DNA of 64,000 nucleotides from Aquilaria yunnanensis (taxonomy: Eukaryota > Streptophyta > Magnoliopsida > Malvales > Thymelaeaceae): the NCBI GenBank assembly GCA_039654915.1, contig CM077594.1, positions 48,065,001-48,129,000 on the forward strand, written 5' to 3'. Numbering within the stretch: position 1 is the stretch's first letter; every line of letters begins with the position of its first letter. A model generated the notes under the pieces. The model searched no databases. It was not told the DNA's origin and worked only from the letters and a program-made list of their open reading frames with translations. Made by a program: the position numbers and the translations under genes. This document shows positions 34,735 to 44,817 of this stretch, piece by piece.

Positions 34735-35225
34735 AGTCCGTTGAGCCACTATGCTCGGGAAAAATGGGAAACAAGAATCTTGCAAAAGTACTCGGCATAA
34801 TCAGTGCAGAGAAAATTTTCCGAACACCCTTGAGTGAACATGCTCGGGAAAAAGGGAAAGCAAGAATCTCGCAAAGGTACACGCCAAAACAAAAGCAGAG
34901 GTAATTTCCGAACACCCTTGAGCGAACGTGCTCGGGAAAAAGGGAATGAGCAATCTCGTGAAAATTTTCCTAAGTCCCTTGAGCAAATATGCTCGGGACA
35001 ATAGGAAGACAGAAAAATTTGGCTGAAGGTTTTCCGAAGGCCCTTGAGCAAACATGTTCGGGATAAAAGGAAACAAAAAGCCTGCAAAAGACTTAGCCAA
35101 ATTTTTACAAACTTTCCAGAAAGTCTCTTGAGCGAGCACGCTCGGGACAAAGGAAGGTAAAAAGTTTCTTTGGTTGCAGGTTGTCCGAAAGTCTCTTGAA
35201 GCAAACGTGTTCGGGACAGTGGAAA
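34735..35225 (+). repeat. Seven-unit hairpin repeat array between gag-pol and the antisense gene
   Basis: Degenerate units spaced 60-90 bp apart share CTTGAGCGAACATGCTCGGG. Cores lie near 34741, 34830, 34919, 34979, 35044, 35128 and 35195. Each core can fold as GAGC-loop-GCTC, extended by G-T pairs in RNA. The array sits where the convergent gag-pol and antisense gene end. Its role is unknown. Confidence 0.7.
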
Positions 35226-35346
35226 TGAAGAAACTTACAAGAAAGGACTTAGCCAAAAGATTGTTCATTTAGAGCAAATCGCCTTACAAAAGAAGTGCCC
35301 AAAGAAGGAGCACAAAGGAGAAAAATAAGAGGAGCCCTAAAACAAA

Positions 35347-37694
35347 CTAGGGAGAGCCGGGCGGACGAAGACCAGGAAGCTTCAGATGCTCGACCTTGGA
35401 CCACTGCCACCGAGGTCCCTCAGGAATATTTAGGCCCTCCAGAAAAGAGAGGTCCAAATCTGGGAACCTCTGCAGCACCTGGTGCCGAGCGAGGCAGAAG
35501 CCGTCCTGAAAGGCGACCTTGGCCATGTCATCAGAAGTACCTTTTGAACGCCAAGGACATTGACCTCGTCCCTCAGCTCAGCAACCTCCTCTTCGAGCTC
35601 GCTTATCCCCAGCGTCTCTCCGGACTCCTTCTTCAGAGCCTCGACCTCGGCTTGAAGAGCATTGTTCTCGTCCGTCAACCTCGACGCAAGACTGTCGGAA
35701 ACAGCCTTGTCCTTGACAAGATCTTCGTTGGCGGCGAGCAGCCCCTTTACTTGGTCGCCGAGGTCGGCAATCTTCCGGGAGGAGTCCTTTTCAAGTTCTT
35801 CTCTTTTCTTCGAGAACTCCTCCCGAACGGCAGCAAGTTGCTGAGAACAATCCGCTGTCAGCTGCTGGTTACTGGCGATCACCTTCGCAAGCGAAGCCTT
35901 CACTTCACTGAGTTCCCGCGAAGTCGCATCCTTGGAGGTAGCCTGTCTGGCCACCCGAACTCGGAGATAACCAGCGTACTCCAGCAGCTACAGCAAGGCA
36001 AAAGTCCAGGTTAGTACAAGTCTAAACACTTAGAAAATTGAGGAAAAAAGTGTAAAGACTATACCTGAGCAGCATGCTCGGTGACTTTTGCGGCGAGGGT
36101 ATTATCCCCCGGGTGAGCCGCCGCAATGGCCCGGAAGGAGGCGTCAGTGGTGATCCCCTTCCAAATCTCCTTTGTCATTTTTGGACAATCGTCGGAGAGC
36201 AAATTCATATCCTCCGTGATTGTCCAAAAGGGCTCCAAGGGGATCTTCCCCTCAGGGATTGTGGCATCGCGCAGGGCCCGTTTCCTCTCATGAATGGCCC
36301 TCCAGCCAGCAGTAAGAGGCTCCCCTGAAAGTGAGAAGGAAGTTAGGAGTAGAAGAAAAATTTGCGAAAGGAAAAGGAGCTGAACTTCGCCTAAAGGCAT
36401 ACCTGGAGGAACCTCGGAGACAGTGTCCTCGGGATCCTCGGGCCCCTCGGAAGAAAGACCCTTACCCTTCTGCCGGTACCGCTCCTCGGCGGTGGGTACT
36501 TCTACCACTACAGTGTTTCTGGGGGCCTCGAGGTCGAGAGGAGGCACCTCGGCGGAAGTAGCGGGGACCTCGGCCGGTGGAATTTCAACAAGACCAGCGT
36601 CTTCGCCAGCTTCTTCTTCCAAAAGCTCTGGCTGAGAAGGCTGGAGAGCCTTCCTAGCTCGCTTCGCCGAGGGTCCCGCCCCTGTCGTCTTCCTTCTTCG
36701 GGAAGCCGCCTTCTTTGTCTGCTCCCCCTTCTCCACTTCGCCAGAAAAGAGGGCCTTGTAATAAGCGGCAGCCCCATCGCCCATCTCTGAAAAAGAGAAG
36801 AAATATCAGCGTAAGTCCGAGGAAAAAGTATAAAGGGATGGAAGATTACTCACTTTCGGCAAAAGTTTCGAAAGAAGTCTCCCCCTTAAGGAGCTTGACC
36901 AGCCAGGAGTCTTTCCCGGCGATGGCGGGAGCGGGCATATTGAGGTCAGTCACGTGCTCCTTAACCACTTTCAGCTCCCGAAGGACTTCTTCGGTCATCA
37001 ACCTCCAGTTGATAGGAAAGGGGTAAAGAGCACGAGGAGAGACCTCGGGAGCCCAGTCAGCGACTGCCCGAATGCGGGCGTCGAAATCCGTGAACACGGA
37101 AGCCAACGGTGGGGTCAGCAGCATCCTCGGATCAACGACGTCTGCGTTCAGCACTCCCTGAGCCCATCTGGTCGGGACACCAGACCAGTTCTTATCCACC
37201 TTCAGGAAAAAGAACTTAGGCTGCCACCCCCGCCAGCTATCCTTCGTGTCGAAGGTGAATGTGAATTTTTTGCTCCCGGATCCCCGAGGCAGCAGAAAAT
37301 AGAAGCCACCCTTCGGGACCACATAGAGCTTGTAGTACTGCATGAAAATGATGAAGTGGGGCTCTATCCCGAACACGCCATACATGCAGAGGTAGGCGTT
37401 AAAATAGCAGTACGCGTTCGGGGGAAGCTGGTTCACAGCAATGCCATGGAATTGGCAGAACTCGCAAACCACCTTCGGGGGAGGATACCGAAGACCGGCC
37501 TTCAGTTGGGCTCGGAAGACAGTAACCTCGTCGCCACGGTTTGAAAAAGCAAAATGGCTAGAACGAGGCAGTCTGGTCACAGCGTAAGACGGAAGAAAGA
37601 ATTTTTTCTTCCACCTCTCTAGTTTTTCGGGGGTGGTACAGCAAGGATGGGCCAGAAGAGGTTTCCAGCTCTCGGGAACAGGCATCGCAGACAT
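35347..37694 (-). pseudogene. Antisense spliced gene of element F (Transposase_28-like), one frame break
   Basis: Minus strand. Exon 1 is 37694-36854, from ATG (MSAMPVPESWKPLL). Intron 1 is 36853-36787 (GTGAGT to TTTTTCAG). Exon 2 is 36786-36403. Intron 2 is 36402-36325 (GTATGC to CTTTCAG). Exon 3 is 36324-36065. Intron 3 is 36064-35988 (GTATAG to TGCTGTAG). Exon 4 is 35987-35347. Phases fit at all three junctions. The spliced protein would be about 708 residues: globular N-terminal region (CEFCQFHGIAVNQLPPNAYC, IIFMQYYKLYVVPKGGF), basic/acidic linker (SRRRKTTGAGPSAKRARKAL), then a coiled coil (LEKDSSRKIADLGDQVKGLL). A one-base loss in exon 4 near 35535 breaks the frame of the last ~60 residues. 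It resembles the plant 'putative gypsy-type transposon' family (Transposase_28; recognition only). Function unknown. Splicing is predicted, not observed. Confidence 0.8.
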
Positions 37695-37981
37695 GAAAAA
37701 GAGTTTGAGATGGAAAAGAAAATAGTTTCCAGAAAAAACTCAGAAGACGAGTTTGGAAAAAACAACAGTTTTCCAGAAAAACTCAGAAAAACAGAGGAAT
37801 CAAGTACTCTGGAAATCAAAACCCACCAAAAGATTTGCCTGAGGACGTCGTCGTGAAAGTTGGTAGGAAAAAGCTCTGATTAAAGAAGCTCCGCCACAGA
37901 AAGCAAGATAAAACGCAAGAACAGAGGGCAGAGCAGAAAAAGAGAAGAAAAACAGTAAGTGGGACTTATGATGGAATGGGC

Positions 37982-37989
37982 TATTTATA
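37982..37989 (-). promoter_or_regulatory. TATA box of the antisense gene in element F
   Basis: TATAAATA on the minus strand, about 290 bases upstream of the ATG at 37694. It has counterparts at the same spacing in A and B. Diverged copies of the duplicated motif lie just upstream, at about 38012-38066. Confidence 0.68.
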
Positions 37990-38520
37990 GGCCAAAGGTG
38001 GGTAACCGAAAGAACATCATAAGTACCCATTGGAGGCGAACCGTCGCCGTAACTGCCCGCTGCACCCGAAAAGGCGCGCCCTCTGTAAATGACGCGCCTC
38101 TCCTGCAATGGCAAGAAGCCACGTGTCAACCGCTGCGCAGAAATGGGGGACGTGCCTCCCCAAGCGTGCCTGGAAAACCGGGACACGCCTCCTGATTGGG
38201 ACACGTCGTTTGACATCCCTGAGAAATGGAGACGCGCCGCTCAGTCTGACACGCTTGGCCATCAGACCTGCAGAAATAAAAAGCAGGCCACCTCGAGGAC
38301 ACCAAGAGACAGGCTATGGCTGAACAGCCCATGACTTTTGGGCAAGAGGTGTATCTTCGGTACAGGCTTTGCCTCGGAGACACCAAAGAATAGGCCAAGG
38401 CCGAACAGCCCAGATCCTTGGGCAAAAGGTGCGACCTCGGAACAGGTTATGCTTCCAAACAAGACTCCCAATGACAACCTCCGAAAGAGATGCAAACCGA
38501 AGTCTTCACTTCGGCTTTCC

Positions 38521-38533
38521 AGAGGGGGGCATG
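38521..38533 (+). other. Polypurine tract of element F
   Basis: AGAGGGGGGCATG directly precedes the 3' LTR start TGATAGCC at 38534. Confidence 0.75.
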
Positions 38534-39386
38534 TGATAGCCAAAGGCTATCGCCTCAATCTGGCCGAACACCCTGCCACAACAATGGCCAGAAGAACTGG
38601 CGCTTCCCAGGAACAGGTGGAATCATGCACCTCGGGAGATAACCGGAGAGCTCCGAGCCTCGGCACGCCAGTAAAACTTGAGGACTCCATTCGCCCCCCC
38701 AAGGTTGTGAACAGCGCGCCTTCGGAAAAGTGGCACCAGACATTGCTGCCCGAACATGATATCCCCGAAGGCGGAACTCCCTGGAACTGGGAACCCCCGA
38801 ACTGAGGGTATGATTCCCGAAGAGGCTCTGTCCGAACTAGAGGACGACCTCGCCCAGGGACCTCGGGAGTACGGCAGGAGCATTTATGGAAGCATTTAAG
38901 GAAGCCTCTGACACGTCCCACCACAGACGTAAAAAGTCGCCCTGACGCGCAGACGCCATCAGAATCATATCATGGCCCGTCTCAGCACAAGGCTCGAGGC
39001 CATCTAGTTACCAACTATCTGTCCCCTACGCCCAGACGTTCAGGAGCATCCGACCGCACACGTGTCATGATCTGAACGGGCTAGGTATTCCTATATATAC
39101 AGGAAATAAATACTTGACAGGAGGTTGGCAGGCCGGATATACAGCTCCCACACTCTGAGAAAATACCAGGCGAGACTTTTCTGCCTTTCTCTTTGAGCTA
39201 GTGACTTTCTCCTTCTTCCGGCCACCACTGACTTGGGCGTCGGAGGCTCCCCCCCCGGAAAAACACTCCGGGGGCCTCCTAACCCTGTTTACCAGCTTTT
39301 CAGGTACTCTCCTTGGGGCGATCCACCTTCCAGGCATTCTTCCTCTTAGAAGTCTCCTCAACAGTCATCATGACTCACAACAATGA
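38534..39386 (+). mobile_element. 3' LTR of element F, truncated at its end
   Basis: It matches the 5' LTR with about a dozen substitutions and a shorter C run, as far as ACTCACAAC (39381). It then switches at a shared ATGA into E-LTR sequence. The last ~27 bases, through GGCCATCA, are missing. Confidence 0.88.
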
Positions 39387-39630
39387 ACAGTAACTTATCC
39401 AACTTTGCAATGTCATTTATTTGGCTACAAGTCTCCAAATTCAAAAGTTTTAAATTGAAATTCAACCCCTAGATGTTCTCTAGATGTGGTCAAAATTTCA
39501 TACAAATATTCTTCCACACAAGGAGATATAGAACTTTAAGTCCAGAGTTGAAATTCTAGTCACTTTATGGGCATTTTGCCCATACAAAATTTTATAAGTA
39601 TGCAAACACTTCATTAACAAGGGAAAAACC
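39382..39630 (+). repeat. 249-bp direct duplication, right copy, downstream of element F
   Basis: Right-hand copy of 27994-28242, offset 11,388 bases, with no indels and one substitution. It continues without a break into the rest of the E LTR at 39631. Confidence 0.9.
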
Positions 39631-41420
39631 CTCCAAAGGTATCCCATATATGTCAATTACACATAGAAATTACATATCCTTCCTTTTAACAACTTTAAGT
39701 GGCCAAAACAAAATTTACAAGTAAGCAGCCCATCATTCACACTTAAGCAACTTTGCACCACATCGCTTACATAGTCAAAACATTCCTCAAATGTTCACAT
39801 ACTTGTCTCATTTTACATACACTACATGTACATGCATACATGCACTATAATATGGTATTAACTCAGATAAATATGTGCCCTAGGTTACAGGAGTGCCTGA
39901 GACACAATGGATCCTAGAAACAGGATGTTGGACAGCTGCTGCGCAATACAATAAGTACCACCATTAAAAATATCAAATGTGCTCCTAACATTACCAAAAT
40001 TTTCAGATCACAACTAGACATCTCGAACTTCATGTAACTAAAATTTAAGATCAAAACTCAAACCAAAAATGTCAGTTTGAATGTGATCTTTTTGCTAGAT
40101 CTGAAATGACAGAATTGAGGGAAGTAAATTTCATTGAGAAACTTAGTAAGGGTAGCAATTGGATTCAATAGGCAATGTAACCATCATTACAACCTGCATC
40201 CAAAAAAACTAAAACACAAAAAACACAATGCATATATACAAGATATAGCAACCAAATGCAGCAGCCATTCACAACCAACAAACACATGAAATGCAGCAGC
40301 AACAATAACCATTGGTTAGTCCATAAAACACACAATAAACATAACAAAATCACTATGGCAACCCTCCTTTAGCTAATGCTCGGCCTTAGGAGGATTTTAA
40401 CAGTAATTAGTACTAACTTTTGGGCTTTAGAAACCCAGAAATTCACTGTCATCACTATGCACTTCACCCTAGGCCACAGAACCTTCAATAAGTGCACTCC
40501 CCTAACTAAGCTTGGTTCATTAGCGTCATGGCTCTCTTCTAAGCTTAGCCCTAGCTCCATGGTTGCTTGAGAATACACAAAACAACCCATGAGAGCAAGA
40601 GAACCCTTACCTTGAGTGTATGCTAAAATTGTACCTTGACCCTAGCTGCACTCAAGTCTTAGCACCACATTGCTTCCAATTGCCCTTTCCTGCTTTCTTT
40701 TGCCTTCACTTTCAATCATGGTGGTATGGTGGCTATGGAGGAAGTGTGGCTATGTTCTTGGGCTGGAGGAGGAGGAAAATAAGAGAGGCATAAGTGATTG
40801 GGCCACTTAAATTGGCTCAAATCAGCTTAAGGGCACAAAACACATGTAAACAAGCTTAACCTTGCTCTATGTCATTTTCCTTCTCTCGAATTACGGCTTC
40901 TTTGTCTTAAACTCATTGGTATACATGTGCCCAACATTTTTGACTATTTATCAAGCCTTGGCTACCTCCCCCATGGTGGGATAACTCTACAATTCCGCCC
41001 TTAGACTTAAGTCAAAAACTTGAACACCTTAAGGTTTACACTAAGACATTTAGGTCCTTAATTCCTTTAGTGTTTCCTTTGTCCAAACTTGTCTTCCATG
41101 AGCAATTTGGTCATCCAATAGCACTTTCATACCATTCATATCCTTCTCATAACTCTCCAAGTCTCTTTCTTGAGAGTTTTGCTATTGAGTACCCGAATTT
41201 CCAAAACCTTATAAAAAAGTCCATAAGTTACTCGACAAACAAGCAATCCTTAAGGATTTTCTTGGGGGCCAAGTTACCAACTTATAACACTTTTAAGGAG
41301 GTGTTTATCATGCCTTTTACCCCCCCACACTTCAATGACTATGGTGATAATTACACAATATGATGGTTTTTAGCCATTATGACACATGTAATTCTCCCAT
41401 TTTTGTGTGGTGGTAACAAT

Positions 41421-41432
41421 CCTGCCCCCCTT
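41421..41432 (-). other. Polypurine tract of element E
   Basis: On the minus strand AAGGGGGGCAGG lies two bases before the 3' LTR of E. It confirms the minus orientation. Confidence 0.7.
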
Positions 41433-44400
41433 AAAAATTTTGGTCCTCCAAAATAGCCTTTAGCTTTGGGTATTCTTTAGGATACCTTTCCATAAGGTCT
41501 TTTCAGTTTCCCAGGTTGCTTCTCTTCTAGAGTGGTGTGACCACTGAACTTTAACCATGGGAATAAGTTTGTTTCATAACCTTTTGGTATCTTTGGCTAA
41601 GATAGCTATATGTTTCTCTTCATATGTCAAGTTAGGTTCCAACTATATGCCTTCCACTACAATAGCACGCTTTGTGTCCAATAGACACTTCCTAAGCATA
41701 CTGATGTGAAAAACATTATGAAACTTGACATGCTTGGAGGTAGAGCTAACCTGTATTCTACCTTGCCAACTCTGTCCAAGATCTCATAAGGACCTATGTT
41801 TCTTGTAGCTAACTTGGTCCTTTAGGCACATAGATTCGATCCTTGAAATATAATAATTCTTGCTTGTAGGCAAAGGATTCATACAAGGAACCTTTTTCCT
41901 CCCTCGATATACTTTTCACATTTCTTAGTCCACTCAAATCTGTGATCCTTCTTCGTCAGATGACTAAGAACCAAGGCAATCATGGAAAAGCTTGATATAA
42001 ATCTCCTGCAGTATCCAGCAAATCCTAGGAAACTTTTGATTTCCTTCACAGTCCTTGGTCTTTCCCACTCTTGCACTGCCTTGACCTTTTTTAGCGTCTG
42101 CATTAAGGCCTTGTGCATCTATGATGTGTCCTAGGAAAGACACTCCTGTTATCCAAAATTCACACTTGGACAACTTAGTGTAAAGTTGATGCTGCAACAG
42201 AGTCTTTAAAACAATCTTCAGATGATGTTCATTTTCATTTTCATCCTTGGAATATGGTAAGATGTTATCAATGAACACAACCACAAATTTGTCTAAATGT
42301 GCTTTGAACACTCTATTCATCAGGTCCATGAAAGCAGCTGGGGCATCAGTCAGACCAAATGGCATGATTGTGTACTCATAATGCCCATATCTGGTCCTAA
42401 ATGGAGTGTTAGGAATGCCCTCTTCCTTTACTCTCGATTGGAAGTATCCAAATCTCAAATCTATCTTAAAGAAGATCTTAGCTCCCTTGAGTTGATCGAA
42501 CAGATCCTTAATCCTAGGGAATGGATACTTGTTCTTGATAGTCACTTCATTAAGCTTTCTGTAGTCAATGCATAGTCTCAACGATCCATCCTTCTTCTTT
42601 ACAAAGAGAACAGGAGCTCCCCATGGTGAAACACTTGGCCTTACGAACCCTTTTTCAAGAAGTTCATCAAGTTCTTTCTTGGGCTCATTCATCTCTGTGA
42701 TTGGCATTCTGTAATGAGGTATGGATATTGGACTAGCTTCTAGTTGCAGCTTCATTTCAAACTCAATCTCCTTTTGTAGAGGAATACCTGGTAGGTCTTT
42801 AGGAAAGACTTGTGGAAAGTCTTTCACTATAGGTATTCTATCCACTTCTTCTTCACAATGCAATTCATTCAATGCATAACAATAATCATGCTAAAAAATC
42901 ACAGGTATTTCATCTAGTACTTCTAGCTCCATGCCATGCATTTCATACACTAATTCTTTAGAATTCACTAATGCATGCACTTCACCATTAGGCAATGTGA
43001 TTTCCCTCTTAGCACAATCAGTTCTTATGTTATGCATAGCAAGCTAATTCATACCCAGCAGTAAATCATACTTAGGAATATCCAACACTAGCAGATTAGT
43101 CATAACCTTAGTCTTTCCTACTACTAGCTCACAATCCTTAGGTAGGTCATTAGTGAAAAGACATTGACTACCTGCTGTTTTCATTAAGGATATCTTAGGC
43201 ATGATTTCATTAGGCCCTTTCATGGCATTAACAAATTTCCTAGACACTATAGACACAGATGCACCAGTATCAAATGGAACACTAACATGCACCATTACAG
43301 TAAATTTTACCTTTTAGTGCCCCTCCCTGCTGTGATGTCTTTGGCCTCTCCACTTGGAAGACTCTGTCAGTCGTCTGCACTGGAGGCTGAGGAACTGGAG
43401 GAACTAGCCTCTACTGTCCCTCCCTAGGTGCTCCCCCTCTAGGTCCTGCCCTAATAGGCCTTATTGGGCCTTGGCCTTTTGGCCTCCTTTGAGCCTGTGG
43501 GCAGTCTTTGATCCAATGATCCATGGATTCACATCTTAGACACGGTTGGGTGTCAAAATAGCAAGGTTTCTTTCCATGAAACTTTTTGTATTTAGGGCAC
43601 CTTAGGCCAGGGAACTTCCCATTAACCTCGTCCTCACCACCATGATGAGAATTCTTGGCAATTCCTTTCCCATGTGGTGGCTTCTTCTACTTGCCTCCTG
43701 CCTGACTACTTTCCCTTGGTCCACTGGGAAAGTACTTACTTTTATACTCCTCTTGCTCTACTAATAGAGCTTTCTACACTGCTTCATATCCTTGATGGCA
43801 TCACTGATGTACTGCTCCTAGAACAACTGTGTGAACTCTGGCCAGCTCATCTTAACATCTTTTCCTTGCCTTCTCCCCTTCTGGAAAGCATACCTGTCTC
43901 TGGTGTTTCTCCATCACATCTCTAAACTGCCTACCAAATTGTAGGTAGCCAGTAACACTTTCTTGGTGGAGCTGAGTGGTATCCTCTCAAACATCTTTTC
44001 TATGAAGATTAACCACTCCTCAGCTCTCTCTGGCCCAGCTCTTCCATCAAACTATAGAGGTCTTAGGCCTTGGAACCTCTCCAACAGTCTGACCTCATCT
44101 AGCCCTTCTAGATCCTCTGATCTAATTTTCCTGGATCTGTTAGAGCCCTCTATATGGTGATGCTCTCTATGATCTCTCTGCCTTCTCCTGGATCTTCTCT
44201 CATAGCCTTCCTCAATTTCATTCCCAGTGGAGGAATGGTCATAGACTGAGGGATTGGTCCTGGACACCCGACCAATCTCAGACCTTAGCCTTCTTGCTCT
44301 TGGATTTCTCTTATCTTCATCTTCCTCCTCAATGGTCTCATCATTAGTATCTTCTAAGCTTCCAAAAGGAACATATTCAGATGGGTTCCTACCATCGTCT

Positions 44401-44651
44401 TCTGGTTGCTATTGTGCATCTTGAACTGGTTTTGCCGGAGCTACTTGGACTCCTTACTGTTGTCCTTGAATAGGCCTTACTAAGTTCTCATTGATTAGAG
44501 CTAAGTTCCTCTAAAGCTCTAACCAAACCTGAGGCACTCCAGGGTTTGGTGCCCCTTGTCGACCCTGAGTCCTTCTACTATGTCCATTTACTTGTGGCCC
44601 AAAATCAGTAGGAGGCCTTCGAGTTGGTTCCCCTCTCCTCGTGGCAACCAT
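41433..44651 (-). pseudogene. gag-pol of element E, degenerate with internal deletion
   Basis: Coding order runs right to left. gag starts at ATG 44651-44649 (MVATRRGEPTRRPPTDFG); then come a zinc-knuckle area (about 43490-43650), protease VPFDTGASVSIVSRKF (43044-43295) and RT (41964-42872) with [20 protein letters not shown] and [14 protein letters not shown]. RNase H and the integrase core are gone. After the RT thumb the sequence passes to an integrase N-terminal remnant and then to the integrase C-terminus with IGPYEILDRVGKVEYRLALP and a chromodomain-like VKVQWSHHSREEATWE (41430-41830). The RT motif reads FIDN instead of FIDD, removing a metal-binding Asp. Stops and frame breaks are numerous. 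Confidence 0.82.
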
Positions 44652-44801
44652 GTATATTTCCTGAATTAATGATCCATCATAGAGCCCATATAAAGATCAT
44701 AGGTATTTCAATGGTACTTGACACTAGCAGCTGACCAAACTGAGTTCATGTATGTAGGTGAATGCAATGCAACTATATGCTATGTACATGCATAAACCAT
44801 A

Positions 44802-44813
44802 CTTTGATACCAA
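44802..44813 (-). other. Primer-binding site of element E (initiator tRNA-Met type)
   Basis: On the minus strand TTGGTATCAAAG lies four bases inside the 5' LTR. It is one base from the usual TTGGTATCAGAG site complementary to initiator tRNA-Met. Confidence 0.75.
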
Positions 44814-44817
44814 CTCC

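Larger units (their letters stand above)
28243..39386 (+). mobile_element. Element F: young, nearly intact Tat/Retand-like gypsy element
   Basis: Order: 5' LTR 28243-29112, primer site 29115, gag-pol 29282-34492, hairpin repeat array 34735-35225, antisense gene 37694-35347, purine tract 38521-38533, 3' LTR 38534-39386. By eye the LTRs differ at about a dozen sites over 850 bp, so it is the youngest large element here. Lineage evidence is two RNase H domains in pol, the CHHC gag zinc motif and the antisense ORF between pol and 3' LTR. Defects are one stop near the end of pol, one frame break in the antisense gene and a 3' LTR lacking its last bases. It lies in the 3' LTR of E. Confidence 0.92.
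27563..41418 (-). mobile_element. 3' LTR of element E, split by element F
   Basis: The left piece is 27563-28242. After F and the duplicated 249 bp, the right piece resumes at 39631 and ends GGTGGTAACA at 41418. The sequence at 28242 joins 39631 exactly as in uninterrupted relatives (...GGGAAAAACC then CTCCAAAG...). Confidence 0.85.

Noticed and set aside
38089..38924. Open frames in the F LTRs and the leader of the antisense gene
   Set aside because: The LTR frames recur wherever the LTR recurs (11183-12048, 28243-29112) with no known domain; they are non-coding LTR.
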